From positions 1-58,842 of the forward strand of contig PLBY01000135.1 of the NCBI GenBank assembly GCA_003134655.1: a stretch of 58,842 nucleotides of DNA, read 5' to 3'. Position 1 is the stretch's first letter. Every line of letters starts with the position of its first letter. The position numbers were made by a program, and so were the translations under genes. Under the pieces are notes generated by a model that worked only from the letters and a program-made list of their open reading frames with translations, searched no databases and was not told the DNA's origin. Positions 35,795 to 43,773 of this stretch are shown piece by piece. The stretch is from Acidobacteriaceae bacterium. GTDB taxonomy: Bacteria > Acidobacteriota > Terriglobia > Terriglobales > Acidobacteriaceae.

Positions 35795-36760
35795 ATGCAG
35801 GTTTTTCACAAACTCGACGACGTTCCCGCTGACTTCGGACCTGCTTTGGTCAGCGTGGGCAATTTTGACGGCGTGCACCGGGCGCACTCGCACGTGCTGC
35901 GGGAGATTGTTTCTCGGGCGCAGGCGAGCGGAGGCAAGGCCGTCGCGGTGACGTTTGAACCGCATCCCACGCGGATTCTGCGGCCCGAAGCAGGGTTGAA
36001 ACTGCTGACCCCCACTCCCGAGAAACTGCGCTGGCTGGAAGGCACCGGAATCGACGCCGTGCTATTGCTGCCTTTTGGTCGCGATCTCTCGCTGATGACT
36101 CCCCGACAGTTTGCCGAGCGCATTCTGAAGAAAAAACTGCACGCCCGCGAGGTGCACGAAGGATTCAACTTCCGTTTTGGGCACAAGGCCGCGGGCGACA
36201 TGAACCTGCTGGCGGAGTTCGGGCGCGAGATGGGATTCGAGGTGAAGGTTTATCGCGAGATGACCTTGCGCGGAGAGACGGTCTCGAGCAGCCAGATTCG
36301 CAAACTACTCACCGCGGGGCGCGTAAGCCGGGCGCGGCATCTGCTGGCTCGTCCGTTCTGCATTCTGGGCACGCCCGGCCGCGGGCGCGGTTACGGATCG
36401 AAGTACACCGTGCCTACCATCAACCTGGCGCGCTATGAAGAACTGGTTCCGAAAGACGGCGTCTACATCACCTGGACACGCGTGGGGGCCGAGCGCTTTG
36501 ATTCGGTCACGAACGTCGGCAACCGTCCGACATTCGGGGCGGAATCGTTTGCCATTGAAACGCACCTGCTGAACTTCCATCCGATCGAGCTTCTCCCGGA
36601 GACGGAAGTGGAGATCTGCTTTCTGGAGCGACTGCGGGATGAAATCAAGTTTCCGTCAGTCGACGCCCTGCGCGAGCAGATTGCGCGCGACGTGAAGAAA
36701 GCGCGGCGATACTTTCATTTGCTGCGAAGAGCGAGCGGGCAAGCGTACGCCTCAACCTAG
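35795..36760 (+). CDS. ribF: Bifunctional riboflavin kinase/FMN adenylyltransferase
   Basis: 321 residues. Makes FMN and FAD. The N-terminal nucleotidyltransferase domain has VSVGNFDGVHRAHSHVL, KLHAREVHEGFNFRFGHKAAGD and SSSQIRKLL. The C-terminal kinase domain starts near residue 180 with GRGRGYGSKYTVPTINL (PTxN motif), then TNVGNRPTFG and ETHLLNF. No Shine-Dalgarno is visible because the inverted-repeat arm ends one base before the ATG. Its stop shares the palindrome CTAG with the stop of the convergent gene. Confidence 0.93.
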   Translation: MQVFHKLDDVPADFGPALVSVGNFDGVHRAHSHVLREIVSRAQASGGKAVAVTFEPHPTRILRPEAGLKLLTPTPEKLRWLEGTGIDAVLLLPFGRDLSLMTPRQFAERILKKKLHAREVHEGFNFRFGHKAAGDMNLLAEFGREMGFEVKVYREMTLRGETVSSSQIRKLLTAGRVSRARHLLARPFCILGTPGRGRGYGSKYTVPTINLARYEELVPKDGVYITWTRVGAERFDSVTNVGNRPTFGAESFAIETHLLNFHPIELLPETEVEICFLERLRDEIKFPSVDALREQIARDVKKARRYFHLLRRASGQAYAST

Positions 36761-37203
36761 TGAGGCAAATAGCCAAATTCCATGGGGAGTTTGCCGTCGA
36801 CGTGCACCACGTTCACGCTGTTGTCGATGGAGTGAACCTCGATCAGGCCGATCGCTCCCGATTCGCTCTGCACCTCTTTGAGAACGTCTGCGTCGCTGTC
36901 CACAAACAGGATCGAATCTTTGTGCGCGCTGACAAAGCTCTTCCACTCGGTGGCGGACATCTTGTTCAGGCGCTGCAGAGTTTCAGTTTCGCCGGCAGAA
37001 TCTTTGTGGAGCACCAGGACGATACTCTTGCCGTCAGGCCACTTCTTGATCTCTCCCCGGATAATTTTCACCAGGTGAGCGGAAGTGACGTTTTCGACTG
37101 GGTTGTCTTTGTTGACGACCACTGCGGTGTGGTGCGCGAAACAAGGCGTCAAGAAGACGCCAAGAAATGCAAGCATGTAGATCGTGGAGCGGATTCTCAT
37201 CAC
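36757..37203 (-). CDS. Short phosphate-binding-protein-like secreted protein
   Basis: 148 residues with a signal peptide (IYMLAFLGVFLTPCFA). The rest (VVVNKDNPVENVTSAHLVKIIRGEIKKWPDGKSIVLVLHKDSAGETETLQ) resembles one lobe of PstS-type periplasmic binding proteins, where the LxxIFxGxxxxWPDG segment is typical. It is about half the length of a full binding protein, so it is a stand-alone single-lobe version rather than an obvious fragment, since it has its own signal and stop. Ligand unknown. It overlaps ribF by 4 nt tail to tail. Confidence 0.7.
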   Translation of the reverse strand: MMRIRSTIYMLAFLGVFLTPCFAHHTAVVVNKDNPVENVTSAHLVKIIRGEIKKWPDGKSIVLVLHKDSAGETETLQRLNKMSATEWKSFVSAHKDSILFVDSDADVLKEVQSESGAIGLIEVHSIDNSVNVVHVDGKLPMEFGYLPH

Positions 37204-37416
37204 CTAAGCCTCGAAACTCTTTAGGGGGATAGTGCAAGCGTAGCTAACGACTTGGTGGGATGTGTCAAAAAGAAGTAAACGCGCCACACCGAAGTAACGG
37301 GGGTAACCGCCGCTGGAACTCGAGTTTCTCCCGGAGGCACAGCCGATGGCTGTCCCCACATGTTGGACAATCCGGCTGCAGGCTTTACAATCCGCCAGAC
37401 TTATCTTCAATCCTTC

Positions 37417-38740
37417 ATGGCTATCGGGCCCATACAACTGATCCGGCAGGCGACGCCGGGGCAGCGGCGAACGCTGCTGGCGGCTGCCATGGGATGGGCG
37501 CTCGACGCTTTCGACGCCATGCTTTACTCGCTCGTCTTGGCCCTGCTCATGCGCGATCTGGGCATGAGCAAGACTCTGGCCGGGTCGCTGGGAACTCTCA
37601 CGCTGCTGGCGTCGGGAATCGGCGGTGTGCTGTTTGGATTTCTCGCCGACCGCATCGGGCGCAAGCAGGCGCTGATGGCGAGCATCTTGACGTACTCGGT
37701 GTGTTCGTTTGCCTCGGGACTGGCGACCAGCATTGCGATGCTGGCCGTGGCGCGGTTTGTGCTTGGCCTGGGCATGGGCGGCGAATGGAATACCGGGGCG
37801 ACGCTTGTAGCGGAGAGTTGGCCCACGGAGTTTCGCGCCAAGGCGATTTCGATCGTGCAGAGTTCGTGGGCTTTGGGGTTTGCGGCGGCCGCGCTGGTGG
37901 CGGGTCCGGTGGCGCGGTATTACGGATGGAGGGCCGTGTTCTTTGTGGGCATCCTGCCCGCAATCGTCACGTTGTGGATTCAGCGGAGTGTGCCGGAATC
38001 GGAGATGTGGCGAGAGAGCCTATCGCCTCGGAAGGCAACCCCGGTCGAGGGCTCGAAATCCCCACTTCTCGCAAAGGACGCGAGAAATGGGGCACCCGAA
38101 GACAGAGACGTAACCAGTTACGTCTCTACGAAATTCTCCGTCATCTTCAAGGTGCCTTATGGAAGGCACACGATTGCGCTCCTGTTGTTTAACTTTTTCG
38201 GGATGTTTGCCTGGTGGGGACTGTCCACATGGCTTCCGCCTTATCTTTCGCTGCCCGTCGAGCAGGGTGGGCGCGGATTCGGCGTGATGGGCATGACCAC
38301 CCTGATGGTCGTGCTGAATCTGTGTGGAATGTTTCCGGGCTATGCCAGTTTTGGCTGGGTGGCAGATCACTTGGGACGCCGCAAGGCTTTTTTGGTCTAT
38401 ACGCTCGTCGCAGCCGTTCTGATTCCGCTTTATGCGGCAGCGCGGTCGCAGGGTGTGCTGCTGGTGCTCGGCACTCTCGTCGCGTTTTTCGGGACTGGAA
38501 TTTTTTCCGGCTCAGGGATCATGGGCAGCGAAGATCTTCCCCACTGCCGTGCGCGCACGCGCGCTGGGCTTCACCTATAACGGAGCACGCACCCTGAGCT
38601 CCGTGGCCCCACTGGTGATTGGGCGCGTGGGGCAGACGAAGGGACTGAGTTGGGCGTTCTATCTATGCGCGGCGGGATATTTGCTCGCGGCGCTGATGAC
38701 GACGCAGTTGCCGGAGACGAAGGGGAAGAGGCTGGAGTGA
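37417..38740 (+). pseudogene. MFS transporter, frameshifted near the 3' end
   Basis: Sugar/acid-porter-type MFS protein. The first frame gives MGWALDAFDAMLYSLVLALL, then GFLADRIGRKQALMAS (loop 2-3 motif) and MGGEWNTGATLVAESWPTEFRAKA, and runs to GIMGSEDLPHC and a stop at 38580. The expected continuation, IFPTAVRARALGFTYNGART, is in the next frame and runs to a stop at 38740 (PETKGKRLE). Family sequences read S-E-(I/L)-F-P-T here, so one extra base lies within about 38531-38534. The first-frame product would lose the last two or three helices. The start is the ATG at 37417; the frame is open from 37360. The central loop carries two hairpin repeats (38060-38127). Confidence 0.75.
38060..38127. 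repeat. Two hairpin repeats inserted in frame in the MFS central loop
   Basis: Hairpin 1: CCCCACTTCTCGC (38060-38072) pairs with GCGAGAAATGGGG (38080-38092), 12 of 13 positions. Hairpin 2: AGAGACGTAAC (38104-38114) pairs perfectly with GTTACGTCTCT (38117-38127), loop 2 nt. Both are inside the coding sequence, in the variable cytoplasmic loop between helices 6 and 7, and keep the frame open (translated KSPLLAKDARNGAPEDRDVT). They resemble dispersed REP-type sequences. Confidence 0.72.
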
Positions 38741-38777
38741 AGCGGCAAGTTCGCCAATGCTCCATATGGGCCCCGAT

Positions 38778-39257
38778 CTACGGGTTCTCGTTTGGCGCTG
38801 CCGGAAGTGGCCGACCATCATCTGTACACGGCACGGAATCAACGACTCCTATCCCGAGGCATTCAAACGATCCGCCCATTCCAGATGCGGGCTCAAGTTC
38901 GACAACGAAGTACGGCGAAGGGCCTTTGGTCCGCTGCTGACTCTTTACAACGAGTCCCATGATTGCGTTTTGATGGTTGAAACCCTGCATCTGGAACTGC
39001 GAGACATCCGTAAACTTGAGTGTCGTCAGTGTGTGGTGTTGAAGAACCATATATCCCTTTGAATCAACGTTCTTGGTCAATTCCCAGACATGAATTCTCA
39101 GCGTTAGAACTGGGAACTCGTAGACGCCTTTGTCTGGCCGAACATCACCTCAAAGAAAGTGGAGCTCCAGTACTTCGGCGTCGTGGAACGACGGCCAATA
39201 ACCAAAGATGCTAGTCAGTTTTTCGCTACCACCAATTAGGGACACGATGCTTGTCAT
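38778..39257 (-). pseudogene. Imm50-like immunity-type protein with an in-frame TGA
   Basis: From the ATG at 39257 the frame reads MTSIVSLIGGSEKLTSIFGY, then WPSFHDAEVLELHFL, then TGA (39150-39152), then GDVRPDKGVYEFPVLTLRIH and on through LTTLKFTDVSQFQMQGFNHQ to a stop at 38778. WPSFHDAEV near the N-terminus and LEGFNHQN-type sequence in the middle are features I associate with the Imm50-like family. The stop lies in continuous family-like sequence and could come from CGA to TGA. With Arg there it would be a normal 159-residue protein. It is 18 bp after the EamA transporter gene on the same strand, with no toxin gene nearby. Confidence 0.6.
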
Positions 39258-39275
39258 ATAGCTAACTTTAACCCT

Positions 39276-40226
39276 TCACTCGATCGGATCAACGACCACC
39301 ACCTCTCGATCCGGTTCTCCCCGTCCCGGCAGTTGCACGATCACAATCGCCGATAGCACGAGCACAATCCCCAGCGTCTGAATAGGACGCACGACTTCGC
39401 CCAACAACGCCGCCGCGAGCAGGATCGAGAACACTGGCTCCAGGCAACTGGCGATGATGGCGCGTGTGGGCTCGAGATGTTGCAGGCCGAGAAAATAAAG
39501 CGAGAACGATCCCAGTACCGAGATCATGGAGAAGACGAACAGAAATCCCCACTGCGCGGGCGCATAGTGCGCGGCGACCACCTTCCACGGAGGATTCACG
39601 AAGAGCCAGAACACTGCGGCAGAAGTCAGCGTCCAGACGAGAACACGCCAGCGGTCGTAGCGGGCCAGCAGGCGATGTCCACCGACGTTGTAGAAGGCAA
39701 ACGAGAACGACGCTAGAAAGGCTGCAAGGAAACCGTATGAATCAAGGTGGAGCGCCGCTGCCGATTTCTCGCCGACGATTCCGATCGTGAGGGCGATGCC
39801 GGCGATGGCGACTCCCACAGCGGCGACTTTCTGCAGCGAGAGTTTTTGTTGCCGGCGAGCGACCACGTAAATCAGCACCCACACCGGCGCCATGTATTGC
39901 ACGATGATCGCGATGGCAACGCTCGTCTTCTGAATCGCGACGTAATAAAAGTAGTTCGAGGCTGCCACTCCCAGCATTCCGAGCACGAGGCATTGGATGA
40001 GATCGGATGTGGGAAGCTTAATGCGTTGCCACCCGCGCCGGCCCACTAGAAGTGGAAGTAACACGAGCAGAGAGAACGAAGTCCGCGTCTGCGACAGGAT
40101 CAGCGGATCGATCGGGTGCAGCGTCTCTCCCGCGAGCGCCAGTTTGCCGGTGAAGACGGCACGGCCGAGCGCGGCGGAGACCCCCCAGAGAAAGGCTGCG
40201 GCCCCGATGAAGAAATATCCGCGCAA
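39276..40226 (-). CDS. DMT-family (EamA) transporter
   Basis: 316 residues with ten predicted membrane helices in two EamA repeats, beginning YFFIGAAAFLWGVSAALGRAVF and, for the second, YGFLAAFLASFSFAFYNVGG. Typical end-of-repeat sequences are YMAPVWVLIYVVARRQ and LEPVFSILLAAALLGEVVRPIQTLGIVLVL. Drug/metabolite exporter of unknown substrate. It lies 35 bp after the thioredoxin-like gene in a minus-strand run that starts with the CDF gene. Confidence 0.88.
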   Translation of the reverse strand: MRGYFFIGAAAFLWGVSAALGRAVFTGKLALAGETLHPIDPLILSQTRTSFSLLVLLPLLVGRRGWQRIKLPTSDLIQCLVLGMLGVAASNYFYYVAIQKTSVAIAIIVQYMAPVWVLIYVVARRQQKLSLQKVAAVGVAIAGIALTIGIVGEKSAAALHLDSYGFLAAFLASFSFAFYNVGGHRLLARYDRWRVLVWTLTSAAVFWLFVNPPWKVVAAHYAPAQWGFLFVFSMISVLGSFSLYFLGLQHLEPTRAIIASCLEPVFSILLAAALLGEVVRPIQTLGIVLVLSAIVIVQLPGRGEPDREVVVVDPIE

Positions 40227-40261
40227 GGGATGAGGAGTGCTTCGGCTGGGAGTAGCGGAGT

Positions 40262-40543
40262 TCAGGATTCGGTCACCGCATCCGATGATGGGGCCGAATC
40301 GAGGAACTGGTCAAGGCGCACGGGATCGAAGCCGATAATCACTTCCGTGGTTTCTCCAAAAAAGATTACCATCGTCGGAGTTTCGGTGCTGTCATGTTCT
40401 TCGGTCATTTCGCGACGGGCTTCGAGGTCGGTGCTGATGTCGAGTTCTTCGAAGGCGATCTCTTTAGCCTCGAGGAACATCCTCATCAGTTCGCAGGAGA
40501 GGCAGCCGGGTTGGGTGAAGAACAGTACACGCATGGGCGGCAT
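40262..40543 (-). CDS. Small thioredoxin/glutaredoxin-like protein
   Basis: 93 residues. VLFFTQPGCLSCELMRMFL carries the redox pair CLSC (Cys14, Cys17), and TPTMVIFFGETTEVIIGFDP holds the cis-Pro of the thioredoxin fold. Its ATG follows the osmC stop codon with no gap (TAAATG), so the two are translationally coupled. A thiol-redox role next to the peroxidase-type OsmC fits oxidative stress defence. Confidence 0.82.
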   Translation of the reverse strand: MPPMRVLFFTQPGCLSCELMRMFLEAKEIAFEELDISTDLEARREMTEEHDSTETPTMVIFFGETTEVIIGFDPVRLDQFLDSAPSSDAVTES

Positions 40544-40945
40544 TTACTCCACCAGTTCGATCTTAGAAGTGATTTTCGCCGTCTTTTCGAGCATGGCCGA
40601 CACCGAGCAATATTTTTCTTTGGAAAGCCGGACGGCGTCCTCCACAGCTTTGCGAGATACCTTGCCGGCGATGCGATACACGAGGCTGATTTCTGTGTAA
40701 ACCGCTGGGTAGCCCGATGCGCGCTCTCCGCTGGCGCTGACTTCGAGGCTAGTGAACGACTCGCGCTTCTTACGAAGAATTCCGACGACATCCGAAGCGG
40801 TGCATCCGCAGAGGGCGATCAGCACCAGTTCCATTGGGCTGCTTGCCGTCTTCTCGGTCGCGGTGTCCATCACGATGGCGTGGCGCGAACTGGCTTCGCC
40901 GATGTAACGCTCCTTGTCGGTCCAGACTGCTTTGGCGGTAATCAT
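40544..40945 (-). CDS. OsmC family protein
   Basis: 133 residues. The OsmC/Ohr fold has Cys46 and Cys48 in MELVLIALCGCTASDVVGIL and Cys113 in KYCSVSAML, the two cysteine positions that reduce organic hydroperoxides. The core reads SSPMELVLIALCGCTA. Probably a thiol peroxidase working with the adjacent thioredoxin-like protein, though many OsmC proteins are uncharacterised. Confidence 0.88.
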   Translation of the reverse strand: MITAKAVWTDKERYIGEASSRHAIVMDTATEKTASSPMELVLIALCGCTASDVVGILRKKRESFTSLEVSASGERASGYPAVYTEISLVYRIAGKVSRKAVEDAVRLSKEKYCSVSAMLEKTAKITSKIELVE

Positions 40946-40952
40946 CGTCCTG

Positions 40953-42383
40953 CTATCTCCGGTTATCGGTGCTGGGCTCGGGGTGAATCAGAACGCGGAA
41001 CAGTTCGGGCGCGTCCTGTTTGAAACGGATTTCCAATTCCGTCTGAATATCATGGACCCGCGCTAAAGAGAGTTCGTCCGACAGCGTGCAATGACAGGAC
41101 AGATACATGCGTCCGCGCACGCGTTTGATGATGAATTCGTGAACGTCGAGCACCTCGGGAAACTGCGACGCCACGGCTTTCAGGCGGTGCTCGAGTTCCG
41201 CGTCGCTGAAGACCTCTTCGGGTTTCTCAATGGTGGCCGGCTCGCTCTCGATGTGCGTAAGGATGTCAGCAATTTCAGGCACGTCGCGGCGCATGTCCGC
41301 TTCGAGTTCCGTCACCTGATCGTGGGCGGCCTTGAGCGACATGCGTTCGTCGAGTTCGATGTGCTGTTCGACGTGGAGCTGGCCGGCCAGATCCTGGACG
41401 CTGATGTCGTGCACGTTGAGATTCCTATGCGTGGCCACCGCGCGGATGCGGTCGAAGATATTCTCCGAACCTTGCGCGCGCGGAAGCGGCTGCACCGTAA
41501 CGTCAGCGTCGGGAAGAATCCGGCGAACCACCTCGGTGACGGAAGCGGCCAACTGGCCGGAGCGCTGGAAGGTCACGGTGCGCGCGAGGCCTACGGCGAG
41601 ATCGGCGAAATAGCGGTTCCCCGCCCGGCGGATGCGGATGCGGTCGACTTCGAGAACGCCGTCGACGTGCAAAACTGCGTCGTAGATCTTGGACCGCACT
41701 CCCGGCGGCGCAGCATCGAGCAGAGCGTCGACGGTGCGGCGGGCCAGGCGCCAGCTCACCGAAACGACAACGCCAGCTACGAATAGAGCGGCGATGGGAT
41801 CGGAATCACGCAGCCACTCCACACGATAGGCGCGGCCGATAAGAACCAGCGCCAGCCCGAGCACGACCACACCGGCGGACCAGATGTCGGTGGAGAAGTG
41901 GAGCGCATCGGCTTCCAGAGCCTGGCTGTCATACTTGGTGGCGATCCGGCCCAGAGCGCGCGAACGCCACCAATCCACTCCCATCGAGAACACCATTACC
42001 GCAAAGGCTGCAATGGAGGGCTCGATTTCAATTCGACGGAAGAAGAGACGCAATGCGGCTTCGTAGATGATCCACGCGCAGGTCAGCAGAAGCAGGCCGG
42101 TTTCGACAAATGCCGAGAAGTTCTCAATTTTGCCGTGGCCGTATTGATGATCGGCATCGGCAGGCTTGTCGGAAACGCCCACCGAAAAAAACGTGAGGAG
42201 AGAGGCAATCAGGTCGAGCCCGGAGTGCGCCGCTTCCGAAAGAATGCCCAAGCTTCCCGTGCTGAATCCGACCACAACCTTGAGGCCGGTAATCACCACT
42301 GCCGCCAGAACGGAGTTCCCCGCCGCCGCACGCTTCTCGGTGCGCATTAAATCATGCGAGGAAATGGCCGGGGTTCCCGACAT
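40953..42383 (-). CDS. Cation diffusion facilitator with three C-terminal dimerisation-like modules
   Basis: 476 residues from the ATG at 42383; the frame is open to 42503, but that extension is not family sequence. Six helices carry the metal site: His53/Asp57 in ILSEAAHSGLD and His162/Asp166 in EADALHFSTD, with HQYGHGKIENFSAF between. It exports Zn, Fe, Mn or Co. After the first cytoplasmic domain (about 225-300) come two more alpha/beta modules of similar pattern: 322-378 (NLNVHDISVQ...HIELDERMSL) and 409-470 (EVLDVHEFII...HCTLSDELSL). Usual CDF proteins are about 300 residues with one such module. Confidence 0.87.
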   Translation of the reverse strand: MSGTPAISSHDLMRTEKRAAAGNSVLAAVVITGLKVVVGFSTGSLGILSEAAHSGLDLIASLLTFFSVGVSDKPADADHQYGHGKIENFSAFVETGLLLLTCAWIIYEAALRLFFRRIEIEPSIAAFAVMVFSMGVDWWRSRALGRIATKYDSQALEADALHFSTDIWSAGVVVLGLALVLIGRAYRVEWLRDSDPIAALFVAGVVVSVSWRLARRTVDALLDAAPPGVRSKIYDAVLHVDGVLEVDRIRIRRAGNRYFADLAVGLARTVTFQRSGQLAASVTEVVRRILPDADVTVQPLPRAQGSENIFDRIRAVATHRNLNVHDISVQDLAGQLHVEQHIELDERMSLKAAHDQVTELEADMRRDVPEIADILTHIESEPATIEKPEEVFSDAELEHRLKAVASQFPEVLDVHEFIIKRVRGRMYLSCHCTLSDELSLARVHDIQTELEIRFKQDAPELFRVLIHPEPSTDNRR

Positions 42384-42579
42384 GCTGAAATTATCGCCGC
42401 TGCGAGCAGAAAGCGCCAAGCAAATCGCGGCAATGCCCGGGTCGTGCGTCGTAGCGTAGGGAACAAAATCCGGCAATCGTTTCACGGACCGGCACACGGG
42501 CAAAAGCCGCCGCTTGTGCTAGGATTTGATGCTTGGCATTTTCAACTTTCTGATGGACCAATCCTGGAGGAAATGACTT

Positions 42580-43773
42580 ATGCGTAAGAGTTGGCTGATG
42601 TGTGTTTTGTTGGGGACGCTGGCCTGGGGACAAGCCGCCCCGAGCGCCCCGCCCCCGCCGGAGCCCGCCCAGGCGCCGGCGGATACTTCTGCTTCCGTTG
42701 CGCCGGACGCGGCGGTGATCACAGTAATCGGCGTCTGTCCGGCGCAGCCAAAACCGGCATCCGCCAAGGAAACGGCAGCAAAGCCCGCCACCGCGGCGAA
42801 GGCTCCTGAGACGAAGACTCCAGCGGCCGATTGCAAGACGGTCATCACCAAGGCCCAGTTTGAAAAGCTGGCCAGCGCAGTGGCGCCGAATGTCACGCCG
42901 CAGGTCAAAAAGCAGCTCGCCGGCGTTCTGCCGCGCTTCATCGGGATGTCGACTGAAGCCAAGAAGCAGGGCCTGGACAAGACCGACCAGTTCAAGCAGA
43001 CCGTTGAGTTCGCCAAGATGCAAATCCTGACCACTGCACTGCAGCGCAAGATTCAGGAGGAGGCGGCGAAGATTTCGCCCGCGGAAATCGAAGCGTATTA
43101 CAAGGAACACGCCGATACGTTTGAGCAATTCAACGTGGACCGGTTGTTTGTGCCTCGCACCAAGCAGGCCGAAGCCGAGTCCAAGGAAGAAGACGAAAAA
43201 GACGAAAAGCTGAGCGACGAGGCCAAGAAGGCCAAGGAAGCCGAAGAGAAGAAGAAGGCGGACGAAGGCGAGCAGGCAATGACGAAGCTGGCGGAGAGCC
43301 TGCGGGCGCGCGCTGCGGCCGGAGAGGATATCGCCAAGCTGCAGAAAGAGGCTTTCGAAGCGGCCGGGATGAAGATCGAATCTCCGACGGTCAACCTGCC
43401 CAGCGTGCGCCGCACCGGCCTGCCGCCGGGACATGCTGCGGTGTTCGATCTGAAGCCGGGAGACGTTTCGCAGGTGATCAGCGATTCCGGTGGGCACTAC
43501 ATTTACAAGCTGAACAGCAAAGACCACGTCACGCTCGAACAGGCAACGAACGAAATCCACAGCAAGTTGCAAAACGATCGGACGCGCGAAATGATGGACA
43601 AAGTGAACAACTCGTTCAAGGCGGAAACGAACGACGCGTACTTTGGACCTGGCGGAGTGGGTGCGGCACCACCTCCGCGGCTACCGCATCCGCGGCCGAT
43701 GCCGCAGACCGCGCCGCCGGCCCAGCCGCAAACACCACCTCCGGCGCAACCTGAGGCGGCGAAACCGAACTGA
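42580..43773 (+). CDS. SurA/PpiC-like peptidyl-prolyl isomerase, secreted
   Basis: 397 residues; GGAGG (42566-42570) sits 9 nt before the ATG. A signal peptide (SWLMCVLLGTLAWGQA) precedes a Pro/Ala-rich linker, a SurA-like helical domain (VITKAQFEKLASAVAPNV) and a PpiC rotamase half ending GDVSQVISDSGGHYIYKLNSKD. Between the strands of the rotamase is a charged, Lys/Glu-rich helical insertion (about 200-245: EEDEKDEKLSDEAKKAKEAE). The C-terminus is Pro-rich. It should help fold outer-membrane or periplasmic proteins. It overlaps the next start by 1 nt (TGATG). Confidence 0.85.
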   Translation: MRKSWLMCVLLGTLAWGQAAPSAPPPPEPAQAPADTSASVAPDAAVITVIGVCPAQPKPASAKETAAKPATAAKAPETKTPAADCKTVITKAQFEKLASAVAPNVTPQVKKQLAGVLPRFIGMSTEAKKQGLDKTDQFKQTVEFAKMQILTTALQRKIQEEAAKISPAEIEAYYKEHADTFEQFNVDRLFVPRTKQAEAESKEEDEKDEKLSDEAKKAKEAEEKKKADEGEQAMTKLAESLRARAAAGEDIAKLQKEAFEAAGMKIESPTVNLPSVRRTGLPPGHAAVFDLKPGDVSQVISDSGGHYIYKLNSKDHVTLEQATNEIHSKLQNDRTREMMDKVNNSFKAETNDAYFGPGGVGAAPPPRLPHPRPMPQTAPPAQPQTPPPAQPEAAKPN

